Below, piece after piece: positions 11,568 through 21,938 of a stretch of 64,000 nt of DNA; position 1 is the stretch's first letter; every line of letters starts with the position of its first letter. The stretch comes from Pinus tabuliformis (lineage: Eukaryota > Streptophyta > Pinopsida > Pinales > Pinaceae), in assembly GCA_031772625.1 (NCBI GenBank), contig CM062807.1:1144499007-1144563006 (forward strand), given 5' to 3'. The position numbers and the translations under genes were made by a program. Below the pieces are notes generated by a model, which saw nothing but the letters and a program-made list of their open reading frames with translations, ran no database searches and was not told the DNA's origin.

Positions 11568-11752
11568 TGTTGGACACCTAATCCTAAAGGGTTAGTGTGG
11601 AATCCGAAAAGACTAAGCAGTCCAAGAGACCTTGGGATCTGAAACCCAAGAGTCATATGTTGTACTATAAATGTATATCTGATGTTAATAAAAAAAAATG
11701 GGAACTCACTGATTTATCTTTCACATTGTTTGCTGTCCATGTGTGTTTAACA
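11568..11752 (+). repeat. 3' LTR (185 bp)
   Basis: Preceded by the polypurine tract and followed by the target duplication AATTC. About three differences from the 5' LTR. Confidence 0.93.
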
Positions 11753-14700
11753 AATTCCTTTTATGTAATACCTTTTTTATCTCCAAGATGGTAGTTGTTC
11801 TGTCAGTGATGTTTATCTCTTCTAATTCCTCTTTGTTCTTTGAATTTAAACCCTTGATCATATCTGTGGCTTCTGCTGGCTTGGTCTTCAAGGCTGCTTT
11901 TTGTTCTTCAATCACTACTTTGCACCTAGTAATGAGTTCCTGCTGCTCATTACATCAGCAGGAACCATGGATTGACTTATTTTTGTCCAAATATTTTCCT
12001 TTGCATGAGCCAAAGTGTCTGCCATCAAAGACTCACTCTCCAACTTCTGGATTTTAAGTTCCAATTTGTGAGTCTTCTGCATTTCTTCCAGATACTTGGA
12101 TCATTTTTCACTTTCTCCAATTCTAGACTTTTGGAATTTCTAAAGTAGTTTTTGGTTTTCCTGCTTCTGAATCGATAGTTCTTGTGATGATCTGGCTGGG
12201 TCAATTGCTGTTGATGTAGACTCAATGGTTGTAGACGACGAACTAGGCTCTATACCTGCAACTGCTATCGGGACTACTATAATGGGAACCATGACAAGTT
12301 GTGATGTTTCCTTCTCCTTTAATAGCTCTTCAATATGCTCTTCCATTTTCTTCAACTATATATTCTTCTCAATGATAAGCTTGAGAATATCCTCCTTTTG
12401 TTGTTCAGTTTCTGCCATATCCTTGGTCAGAGGATCTTCTATTGAAGGCAAATTCAACTGTTTCTTCAATGTTCCAATGTCTGCATATTTCTTCTTAAGG
12501 AGTAGTTCTGCAGCTTTTACATCCTTGGGATCATATCCCACTTTAATCACAAAATCCTCTAGTGATTTTATTATGTTGTCTTTAGCTAGAGAGGATATCG
12601 TTTATAACTTAAGTTGGCACTGAACATTTGATAGAGCAGTCCTAGTTTAGAAAGAGGCATGGTTGTGCTTGTCATAGTAGAAAATGACATCTCACCAATT
12701 TGTTTGTGCATGTCCATCTGGTCAATTGGATGGATTTGGCTGGTGTCAAATGAAAATATAGTCTTCTTGTAATCATATGGTGATTTAGGGAATGGAATCT
12801 GGGCTTGTAAGAAACCCATTTGTATTTTTCCCTTCTCATTGTGAAAATAATAAATGAGCCTATGTTGGGAGGTGGAAGTTTTCTTCCAGAACTGACTGTA
12901 CACATTGGACTTTAAAGTCTCATTTTTCTGCTTAATTTCTAGGAACCTTGAAAATATGTTTGAATCATCCAAAGTGTTGGTTCCTGTTGACTGAATAATT
13001 TCTAGAGGCTCTCTAGAAGGTGAAGTTGCAAGAGGAGTAGTTGAAGCACTAATTGTGGGAGGAGTGGTTGAAGTACTAACTCCTGCTGATGTAGACACTT
13101 CTGGATCTCCAAGATCAATGATCACTGGTGGAGTCTCTTCTGTTGATGTGATCAAGCTGACTTTAGGCTTCTTTTGCTGAAAAATGAATCCTTTCAACAC
13201 ATCTTCAGTGGATGAAGTTTCCTCTCTCAACCTCTTATGTTGCTTGTTCTGAGCAACTGGAGTTTGTTCAATAGGAGTAGACACAACTTGCTCATCTGCT
13301 TCTTGAAGAGTCCCATCAATCCATGTTTCTTGATTCATAAAATTTTCAATTTCTGGCCTTGGAGTATGGTTATAAGGAGTCATCTTGAAACTAACCCTTA
13401 AAGCAGAAATGATGCCAAAAGGATCATAAGACCAGGTGAAACTGGGCTGGAAATTCATCTTTTTCAATAATGCATTTTCATCAATACTAGCTAATCTGGT
13501 GTTGCAAATAAATGGCCCAATCTGTTCTTTTAGCTTTAACTGAGACTTTCTTTTACCTAATACAAAATGTAGCTCATCCAATGATGTGAATCATCTGTCT
13601 GATATATTCTAGAGAAAATATCCTCAAAGGAACATATTTGGGCAACGTGTATGGTGCAAGCTCACATCCATATTTTCTGATCTCAATGTAGTTCTGGTAT
13701 AAATACCAGTCAACAGTTTTTTGTTCACTTAGGTGTAGGATCCTTTTAATTTCATTCCTGATTCTGGGCTCTGTCTGGTTGTTAAGGAGCTGTACCACTG
13801 GATGTATGAATGCATCTACAAATTATGCAAATGATGAGGTGGTAGAAGTTGTCCTGACCATTTCTGTCCAGTGAATCATTGATTGATTCACTCCTTGTTC
13901 ATCCTGCTTACTAAGTTTGATTGGTAACATATCACCTTGTTGAAAAAGAAGCATGTGGACAATTACAGAGCTGTAATTGAACACTCCTTGCACAATGAAG
14001 TTCATGAATTGTTCATGTATATTATCAGCCAAGAATTGGCTGTAATTATACATGAATGTTGGTTGTTGGTATTTATTAAATATAGATAAGAAACCAAGGA
14101 TAACCTCATCAATAGACTGGTCATCAGGGTATCCTAATAGATAGGAAAATAAGGAAATTCAATGTCTAGAGGCTTCAGGAAACATGGCAGATGAATAAGG
14201 TGGATTTCTTTTGCGAAATTCTGCATCCTCAGGCAAAAATATTTCAAATATTTGGGCTCTCTTTGGGAAATTTAACTTATGGTACAAATCCATAAGTGTT
14301 GCTGGTGAAAATTGAGTCAAGGAGTCAATTTGAGGAACTAAGAGAATTCAATTTATGGTTTGAGCAGAAATGGTTATCAGAATGTCTCCATTATGAGCCA
14401 TGAATTATATTTTCACAGGATTATACTTGGCCTGACACCTGGTAATAAGGTCAGGGAATTCATGTGTCTTTGGGAAACTATAGAAAGGTAACAGGGACTC
14501 CCAAAACCTAATCGGATCTTGCTGGTCGAGATAATTTTGTTTAAGCCACAAGTGTAGTTCATAAAAATAAAAATCACACTTGGCTTCTGCAACTTTGAAC
14601 AGTGAATCGACAATCGAAATAAGGTGAAGGCCAAGCTGGGTCGGGGTGACAATACTTTCCTCTGTAGTTTGCTTCTTGAATTTTTCTTTTGGGGCCATGG

Positions 14701-14827
14701 TGGCAAATAGGAAGAAAAATGGTTATAAGTGATAGACTGAGCAGTAGACCAAAAGTTCTGCAACACTGTAAACCTACAAACAATTGAAAATGATCAGAAG
14801 AAAGTGACAAAGAGGCTGGTTTCGTTT

Positions 14828-14835
14828 TATTTATA
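14828..14835 (-). promoter_or_regulatory. TATA box of family A gene
   Basis: On the minus strand this reads TATAAATA, 130 bases upstream of the ATG at 14,698, which leaves room for a leader of about 100 bases. It sits at the downstream edge of a GC-richer block, as expected of a core promoter. Confidence 0.5.
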
Positions 14836-14839
14836 AGAT

Positions 14840-15260
14840 GCGGGAAGGGGTAACAGTTTTGTTAATAACCATAGCAGCTTTAAATGCAAGGGAGCGGGAC
14901 TGCAACGGATGGATACAATGGGTATGCCGAACGGGGGGATAAGCATGTAAGGAGGTAATAGATGGGAGGAATAAGAAACAGATAGGTGAGGTGTCAGCTC
15001 AGGATTAGTGGAGAGATAATAAATTTGGTGGGGTGAAAGAGTCATTGGCAGAGAAAACCATGAGTGGTTTGCTGGGGGGTAGGGAATTGTTTGTGGTTTT
15101 GTGCAGGGGAGGCGGGGGTGCGGATTGATGTGGGGCGACACGTAAGGTTGGGGAGTCCACCATGGAAACCGCTTTGTGGACCCCGCCCCCTGGTCATGTT
15201 AACATGAAACAGTGGAGGTGGGTGCAAAATCTCTCCCCGTCGTTGATCTAGGCGGGGAGT
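14840..15260 (-). promoter_or_regulatory. GC-richer upstream region of family A gene
   Basis: This block contains CCGCCCC, GGGGCGACACG and several GGGAGG-type runs and is clearly richer in G and C than its surroundings. Open frames across it are proline-rich and lack motifs, so I read it as promoter and not as coding sequence. Confidence 0.35.
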
Positions 15261-16053
15261 ATATCAACCGTCGAAGCATGCATCCCTTTTACCAAATATG
15301 ACAAGACCTTTTGTTGTTTATTGATTTGGGTCAAATCAAACTTGTGCATTATAATATAATTGAAATGCCAAAGTTTATAATCAAAGAATTAATCCCAATT
15401 AAGGAATTAATCATACATTAACACAATTTGACATTTTTCTGATGTGGTGCATTTGGACTAGCAACCTTTGCATTTATAATAATATGAAATTGAAGCCTTT
15501 ATTTTATCTTTGCAGTGTACAGGAGAAAACACAGCGTGGAGGAAGAAAACGCCTTTGAGGGTGAAGTTTGATGCTTTTTTTACTCAGATGGCCTTCTCTA
15601 GTGAATTAGTGCTCAATGCCAATGGAATGAGTGAAATAAACGCTTGTATGGTCTCTTATAAGAGTTGAAGTTATGACATGACATCATCCTTCATTTTGAA
15701 ACCAAAGTGTGTTTTGCAGTAATACCTTTATGAACTGAAGTAGTACCTTTATCTTTATTAAATATGCCTCCTAAGATGCTAAGTCCCTTATGTGTGGACT
15801 CAAGACCATAAACATGGCTTTTTTATCTTAAAACTGACATAACGATGACAATTACAAGTGATGACCTAGACCAAGCCCTATATGATTATTTGACTGATCG
15901 ATGACTTGTAACACTTGAAAAATGACATGACCATGATGAATAATGATAACCGTGAATGTTGAAGGGAGTATCACTGACCTAGACACACTAACCAATGATC
16001 AAAGTTTTTTATTTGAAGACCTACTGAAACCATAAAAAACTTGACCTAGGACT
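15261..16053 (-). other. AT-rich remnant, possibly part of a copia LTR
   Basis: No gene is visible. On the minus strand it may continue the LTR-like sequence that begins near 28,335 on the other side of the large Tat-like element, since both parts abut that insertion. I cannot verify this without another copy. Confidence 0.25.
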
Positions 16054-16972
16054 TGTTGAAGCCTCGAAAATTGAGTCTACAACAAGGGGGATACCTGCCC
16101 GGTCCGAACCTTGGTTGGCAACTCCTTTTCCGTTTGGTATAGCGGGTCTGACTGGGGATATGGGACCAGTTTCCCAATTTAAGTGTGTGTGTGTGAGAAA
16201 GATTGATATTTCTGTTTCTAACAGTTTCTAAATGGAATACTTCTACTCTAATTTTAATCTAATAATAATGAAATTATATTCTACTAAACAGGAATATGTA
16301 AATCTACACTAACCCGGGGTGTAATCTTTCTTCTATGCGATCTAAAATGATTTCAAATAACAACTGGTAATAAAGATCATTCAGATGTTATGAGAACAGA
16401 ATTCAATAAAGATGAACCACTTCGTATAAAAAGTTAGACGAAACAGTTGTGAAAAGCATATCGCATGATGAGCTATTCATACACTAAGCATAAATAAATA
16501 GTTATCACCGTACAAAAGTGCCAAATGATAACTCAGGCATTCATACATTAATATATAAATAACTGAACTAAAAATCACTCTAACACAAGGCAGAAATAGT
16601 TAAGAGATAGAAATACCATTTATAACTAGTCCTACTCATGAGCTTCAAGTGATAATGATTTATCTCCTCTTGATCTAACATCCACTAAGAGTACAAAAGT
16701 GCAACATCAGTAGCAGATATCAAATGCAAACATCAATAAACATTGTTCCATTCATTCATCAAAACCTCCTCAGAGGGTACAGAAGTTCATGTTCTGGGGA
16801 TAAGTTTTTGATAAATTTCAGGACCCTACTCTAAATGCATGAGAAGGGTTTAAATACTACTAACTAAATCTAAAAATATATTATTACAAAAATATAGGAT
16901 ATGGTTTAAATGACTGTCCTCTTTTCAGGAAAATAAAACAAAATTCAAGCTAAAATTGAATATAAAATTAAA

Positions 16973-17940
16973 CTACTTATGTATTTGGTCCTTGAAATCG
17001 CACGCACGCAGCATCTGTTTGAGAAGAGTCGGCTGGCCGACTTCTGCTTTTAGCTGAGCTGAGAAAACATAATCAACAAGAGCTGGTGCCATCTTTTCGG
17101 CCGAATTGATGATACACTTAACAGTCATTCACTGGCTATGTGGCTTTACCAAGTATGCCCAGTAATAATCCCAGTTCAACTTGGTTAACCCTTGGATTGC
17201 TTGTGCCTTCTCCTAAGCCTTCTGCTTCCAATTTGTCTCTATCATTACTTTCTTGCAATTTTCGGAGCTTGCAGGTGACTGGGCAATTAGTAGCTTGCCT
17301 TTTCGAGCAATTTTTCTAATCGCACATCGCAAACTGCCTCCGTTTTTTGATCCGGGTTTCCTTGATGCGTTTTTCGCCTTTTACGCTTTTTCCTTTTAGC
17401 AGATATAAGGTTCAAAATTTGTAAAAATAATACTTCCGAAAGCTCTTGACCCTGAGTTTTAAACTGTCTGTTTCTGATATCAACGCTGTCCAGTATCCAC
17501 TTGACCATGTCTGTGTATGGGAGAATTTTGGGCCTTGCTGCTATCCAGTGTAAGAATGAGCAAGCTAGCTCTGTAAGGGATGCTTCTGAAGAACCATTTG
17601 AGCCCACGGTAGTAGTAACTTCCATTACTCTTGGATTCTCCTCTTAAGGAAGATTATATATGCCTTCCCACGTAGCTATTCCCGCGTCTCTGTTACAAGC
17701 TGTGTCTGTATACAAGGGCGCCATTTCCTTTTCTTCAGAGCTCGGAGCTTTGCTTTTCTTTCCCATTTCAACCTGCATATTGCTTTGTATTGGCCTCTGT
17801 CCTCCGTTCCTGCAATTCACAAGTGAAGTGAAAATGAATGACAAGGAAGGGTGATGGGAAAGTTTTAAATGCCGCAGACACATCAAGTATACCACCTTAC
17901 GTGAAATGATTCTTTCGACAAGCACGAACCCATATTCCAT
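16973..17940 (-). pseudogene. LTR-encoded reading frame, 3' LTR copy (broken)
   Basis: This corresponds to the better-preserved frame in the 5' LTR at 26,669-27,649. Here a stop (NLP-stop-EEN) interrupts it near 17,644. A deletion of about 11-15 bases near 17,310 shifts the frame, and another stop lies near 17,125. It keeps a Trp codon in the WDYYWAYL block where the 5' LTR copy has a stop. The two copies therefore carry different lesions, so the parent element had a longer open frame. Confidence 0.6.
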
Positions 17941-18039
17941 TAATAATTGGCAACTATCTCATTTATTAGCATTAAAACACATAACTATGTGTCAGCTTAT
18001 GGAAAATACTTTTCTTGAATAACGTGCCCGAAAGATCTA

Positions 18040-18230
18040 CGATGGAGCGATTTTGCGATTTGCTTCGCAACATCGCAAATCGCAACATCGCGAAACGATA
18101 ACGTCGCAGGATCGCAACATCGCGAAACGATAACGTCGCAGAATTGCAACATCGCGGAATTGACCGCTCAAGACATCGCATTGTCGCTGTATCGCGAAAT
18201 CGCAATATCGCAATATCGTAAATCGCAGAA
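18040..18230 (-). repeat. GCGAT-rich tandem array in 3' LTR
   Basis: Imperfect repeats of a 35-40 bp unit with TGCGACGTTATCGTTTCGCGA plus shorter GCGAT units, immediately downstream of the LTR TATA box at 18,234-18,240. The array is CpG-dense in an AT-rich region. The 5' LTR keeps only a short version (27,745-27,820). Confidence 0.8.
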
Positions 18231-18233
18231 ATG

Positions 18234-18240
18234 TTATATA
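18234..18240 (-). promoter_or_regulatory. LTR TATA box (3' LTR)
   Basis: Minus strand TATATAA within GCATATATAACATT, identical in the 5' LTR at 27,825-27,831. Confidence 0.5.
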
Positions 18241-18642
18241 TGCTAAACTTTGTTAACCTGTTTTCTGCGAAATGCAATTTGCGATCGACGTCATCACATA
18301 TCGGCAAATTAAAGTGTTTCAATGTAAATTATGCTGAATGTGATGTGATATTTGTTTATCGCATATCGCGACCTCACAATATTGGAATTCGGCTTATAGG
18401 GTGGTATGTTGTCATCTTTTTGCGATGCGATTTTCCTAAGGAAAGATTTGCATTTTACCTTATCATAAAACTTGGATTTTTAGGTTTTCAAGGGGGGGTT
18501 CCTAAGCTTATGATGGTAAGTTTTATTTGAAAAGGAAATTTAAGCACTATTTTGGTTTTTTAAATTTTTAACTAAGGGTCCCCACTTTTTTAGTATTAAG
18601 AATAACACTAAATAAGAAGGGGGGTTTTTGCTGGCCACAACA

Positions 18643-19711
18643 ATTGGCGATTCACTTGGAAGAACCAGTTATCTCTGCTATTTTTTTGAATTTTCAAAAC
18701 TTCCAAAACAGAAAATTTTCCAGAAAGTTAAACTTTATTATAGAAAGATAAAGTACATTATACTTTAACCTGTCAATGACATTTTGTTTCAACTATTTTC
18801 AACTCTGATTATTTGTTGCCTCAAGCTAGTCCTTGTATTTACATCAGTCATTACTTGGCTTGTAAAGATAAAACAAAGTCTTCTTTGCAAACTAGTTTTA
18901 AATATGCTCATTTGTCGTAGGTAGAGCCTCTGCTGCCAGTAGGCGTTTATAGCCTCGACAGGGTTACTTGTTACCCAGCAATGATCCTGTATCCTACTTA
19001 AAGAAACCTACAATTCTCAAAGAAGAATCCACATCCACACTTATTGCTTTGAATTTCTTTTACTCTTAAAGAGCAATGTCTTGGTTTGATGGCCAATTTA
19101 TGACACATTCATTCACTTGATTTATAGCTTCGCTGAACAAGTTGGCTCGTGATGAGACCCCTTGCCTTTTGATTGCAACAATCTTGAGTCATTGCCCTGT
19201 TGTCATATGCAGCGTTGGCAAAGTCAGCAAGTTATAATATCTGTGATTATGATAAGCAGGCTCGTGATGAGACCTCTCACTCTTTAAGATAAAGTGTATC
19301 CTTGGATTGTTCCTCTGAAAGTTGTGATTTCCTTAGTAGGGAGGAAGTCATTGTTTCCTTAAGATAGCTCTGGATAACAATAGTAGAGTTTTTGGAAATA
19401 GTTGTTCTACAGAGAATCTTTATTTTGTTATTGATACCTTTCATTACACTGACATAAAACAGTTTCTCACTAAAGGTTGTTTTCATCAAATTTTATGAAG
19501 TTGAAATTAGTATCATATCTAGGTTAGAGTTTTTAACTGTATCTTTCAATAATAAAGACCAATTTTCCAAAAGATTTGCTATTTATACAAGCAAAAGATC
19601 AAAATTTGAAAGAATTGGTGTCTTTTTTATAAATGCCTATTGTAACCATTCACAACTGGTTTTATTATGAAAAGAAAAATAACTACTCTACAAAAATAGA
19701 AGAATGATCTT
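18643..19711 (-). other. 3' internal non-coding region of the Tat-like element
   Basis: Between the end of pol and the 3' LTR. It has no maintained frame or recognised domain. I could not identify a convincing polypurine tract directly next to the LTR, where the minus strand ends AAGTGAATCGCCAAT. Confidence 0.5.
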
Positions 19712-21938
19712 CTATGGAAAATATTTTTTAAGAATCTGATCATTAACAGGTAGAGAATCTCTTTTCCCTGTTAAATCTTGTAACATGAAGGTAGATGGAC
19801 CTACGACTTCTACGATTTGAAAAGGACCAAGCCACATTCTTTGAAATTTTGTATGTTTTCCCTTTTCCTCATGAGCTTTGTCCCATTTTAAAACTAGATC
19901 CCCCATTTGAAAATATTTTCTGGATACCATATTGGAATCAAAAGAGGCTTTCACCAATGCTTGATGATGGGCATGAGTTATCTTAGCCCGTTATCATTGT
20001 TCTTCTAGTTTAATTAATTCCAAGTGCCTAAGTTGTAAAGAAGAAGTTGGTACTTCATCAATGTACTGAACTAAGGCTAAAGAGGGAATTTCCAAATGTG
20101 TTCGAAGAATCACTCCTTTCCCATAAACTAAATTGAAGGGAGAAGTGTTGATTGAGGCTTTCTGCGTTACTTGATCTGCCCATAAAGCATATATTAATGA
20201 CTTATGCCAATTCTTATGATTTTGGTCAATGGTTCACTTGATAATCCTGATTAGGTTTTTATTTGTAGACTCAGCTAACCCATTGCCCTATGGGTAGTAA
20301 TTGGTAGAATATTTAAGTTTGAAACCTCTTTTGAGTGCAAATTTAGTCATTGCATTTCCAGAAAAGTATGATGCATTATCAAACATTAAAGCTGAAGGCA
20401 ATCCAAACCTGGTGATTATGAACTGATCTATGAATTCAATGATTTTTTCAGCGTTAGCCGTCTTGAGTGGAACTGCTTCTACCCATTTGGTAAAGTAATC
20501 TGTTGCTGTAAGGATGTATCTATGTTGTTTAGAAGAGTGAGGAACGATCTCACCTATTATGTTCAATCCCCATTGATCAAAAGGCTATTCAATGGTAACT
20601 GGTTGCAGTGACAAGGATGGTTTCTTTTGTCTCCCAGCAGCAATTTGACAGACTTGACATTTCCTTACGTAGTTATGTGCATCTTTGAATAATGTGGGCC
20701 AGTAATAGCCTGCGCGTAAAATTTTGTGAGCAGTTGCATCTCCAACGTAGTGTCCACCTGTTGGCCTGTCGTGGAGTTCCTGCAAGACTTTTTCAGCTTC
20801 AGCTTTCTCAAGACATCTAAGAAGAATATAATCATAATTTATTCTAAAAACAACATCATTCACGAGCTGATATTGTTTTGCTTTTAACCTCAGGGATCTT
20901 TTCTTGGTATGTTCAAGATTTGGAGGAGCATATCCATTCTTTAAATAATAAATAATATCAGCGTATAATGACTCAACATCGTTTAGGCTTACCTCATACA
21001 CTTGTACCTCTTCAGATGGATTTTCGAGTATTAGCGATGCTCCTGCCAGCATTTTGCAAAAGCCTTGGCCTTTTACAATACTTGCTGGTTTGATTTCAAC
21101 ATCATATTCCTATAAGGCAGTAACCCAATTGGCCCTTTTCTCACCCACATCCTTCTATACTAGAATATTTCTTACCGTTGGAAACGGTACTATGATCTTG
21201 GTATGTGTTTTGAGTAAGAAAGGTCTAAAATATTTAATTGCTTTAAAAACAACATAAGCTTGTTTTTCTACATCTGAATAATTCAATTCAGCACCTTGTA
21301 AATTGGAACTGAAAAAAGCAATAGGGGCTTCCGCCTTCTCTTGATTTACTTGAGCGAGTATCGCAACATATGATTTATCTGAGGCAAAAGTGTACAAAAT
21401 AAAAGGATCAGAAAAATTTGGAGTTGCTAACGATGGAGCATTGATAATGGCTTGTTTGATCAGATTGAATGCCTCATGTTCATCTTGGCCCCATTTAAAG
21501 TTTGCGTTCTTTTTAATCATGGCTTGTAAAGGAGACACAATTCTTGAAAAGTCTGGAACGAATCTCTTTACAAAGTTAATTTGGCCAAGGAAAGATTGCA
21601 TGGCTTTCTTGTTGTGAGGTAGGGATATGGCGGAAATTTCTTTGATTCTATCAGGGTCTATGTGAATTCCAGATTTTGACACTATGAATCCTAGAAGTTT
21701 TCCTTCACTTAATGCGAAAAAAAGATTTTTTCGGGTTAAGCGAAATTCCATACCTTAAACAACGTTGGAAGATTTGTTTTAAATCCCTGAGATGGTTGCT
21801 TTGTTTCTTGGAATAAATAGTAATATCATCCAAATAGATTACCACTGACTTATTAACTAACCCTTTGAATGCAATGTCCATGGCTCTCTGAAATGTGGCA
21901 CCCGTGTTAATCAAACCAAATGGCATCTTTTGATATGT
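19712..21938 (-). pseudogene. pol remainder: RT end, RNase H, integrase
   Basis: Continues the reverse transcriptase with MPFGL (21,926) and the catalytic YLDD. After a frameshift near 21,740 it carries the connecting SFLGQINF block and the usual gypsy RNase H (LYTFASDKS through KAIKYFRPFLL, to 21,155). The integrase zinc-binding part shows the His/His/Cys/Cys pattern (GGHYVGDATAH, then CQVCQ, 20,770-20,640). The integrase core has TDYFTKWVEAVPL, FDNASYF and GNGLAEST. The C-terminus has MGDLVLKWDKA, GPFQIVEVVG and a final LKKYFP. Three stops (21,155, 20,585, 20,288) fall where glutamine is expected, all TAG. Further stops lie near 19,985. Confidence 0.88.

Larger units (their letters stand above)
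7298..11752 (+). mobile_element. gene-capturing non-autonomous LTR retrotransposon
   Basis: This 4,455-bp element has two 185-bp LTRs that differ at about three positions, a primer binding site TGGTATCAGAGC at 7,483-7,494, a polypurine tract AAGGGGGGGAA at 11,557-11,567, and a perfect target duplication AATTC (7,293-7,297 and 11,753-11,757). It sits inside the family A gene, whose coiled-coil frame reads on across the insertion. The interior carries no protease or polymerase. It holds fragments of two host-like genes, a gag-like protein with two zinc knuckles and a short tandem repeat. The organisation is comparable to maize Bs1. The nearly identical LTRs mark it as one of the youngest insertions here. 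Confidence 0.92.
6931..14698 (-). pseudogene. unknown family A: long broken gene split by an LTR element
   Basis: Reading leftwards from an ATG at 14,698, one frame stays protein-like to about 13,580 despite stops at 14,405, 14,348, 14,159 and 13,823. It then continues through a frameshift near 13,580 (331 open codons to 12,586), another shift near 12,590, and stops at 12,356 and 12,140. The LTR element at 7,298-11,752 interrupts it; after that insertion the frame resumes (INQLETKCQ) and ends at 6,931. The original length would be roughly 1,100 codons. The layout is an N-terminal aromatic globular part, a region with FICNTR and YDPFGIIS, a Ser/Thr/Pro-rich linker near 13,000-13,200, a Lys/Glu coiled coil at 12,560-11,760, and a C-terminal globular part. 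I recall similar repetitive proteins in gymnosperms but know no function. Confidence 0.65.
16054..18642 (-). repeat. 3' LTR of the Tat-like element
   Basis: About 2,589 bp, longer than the 5' copy mainly because a GCGAT-rich array near 18,040-18,230 is expanded. It contains a short (GT)n run near 16,185 and a damaged copy of the LTR reading frame. Confidence 0.9.

Noticed and set aside
14827..15227. Proline-rich minus-strand open frames upstream of family A
   Set aside because: No motif, overlapping frames of similar length, and position across the putative promoter; better explained by GC-richer non-coding DNA.
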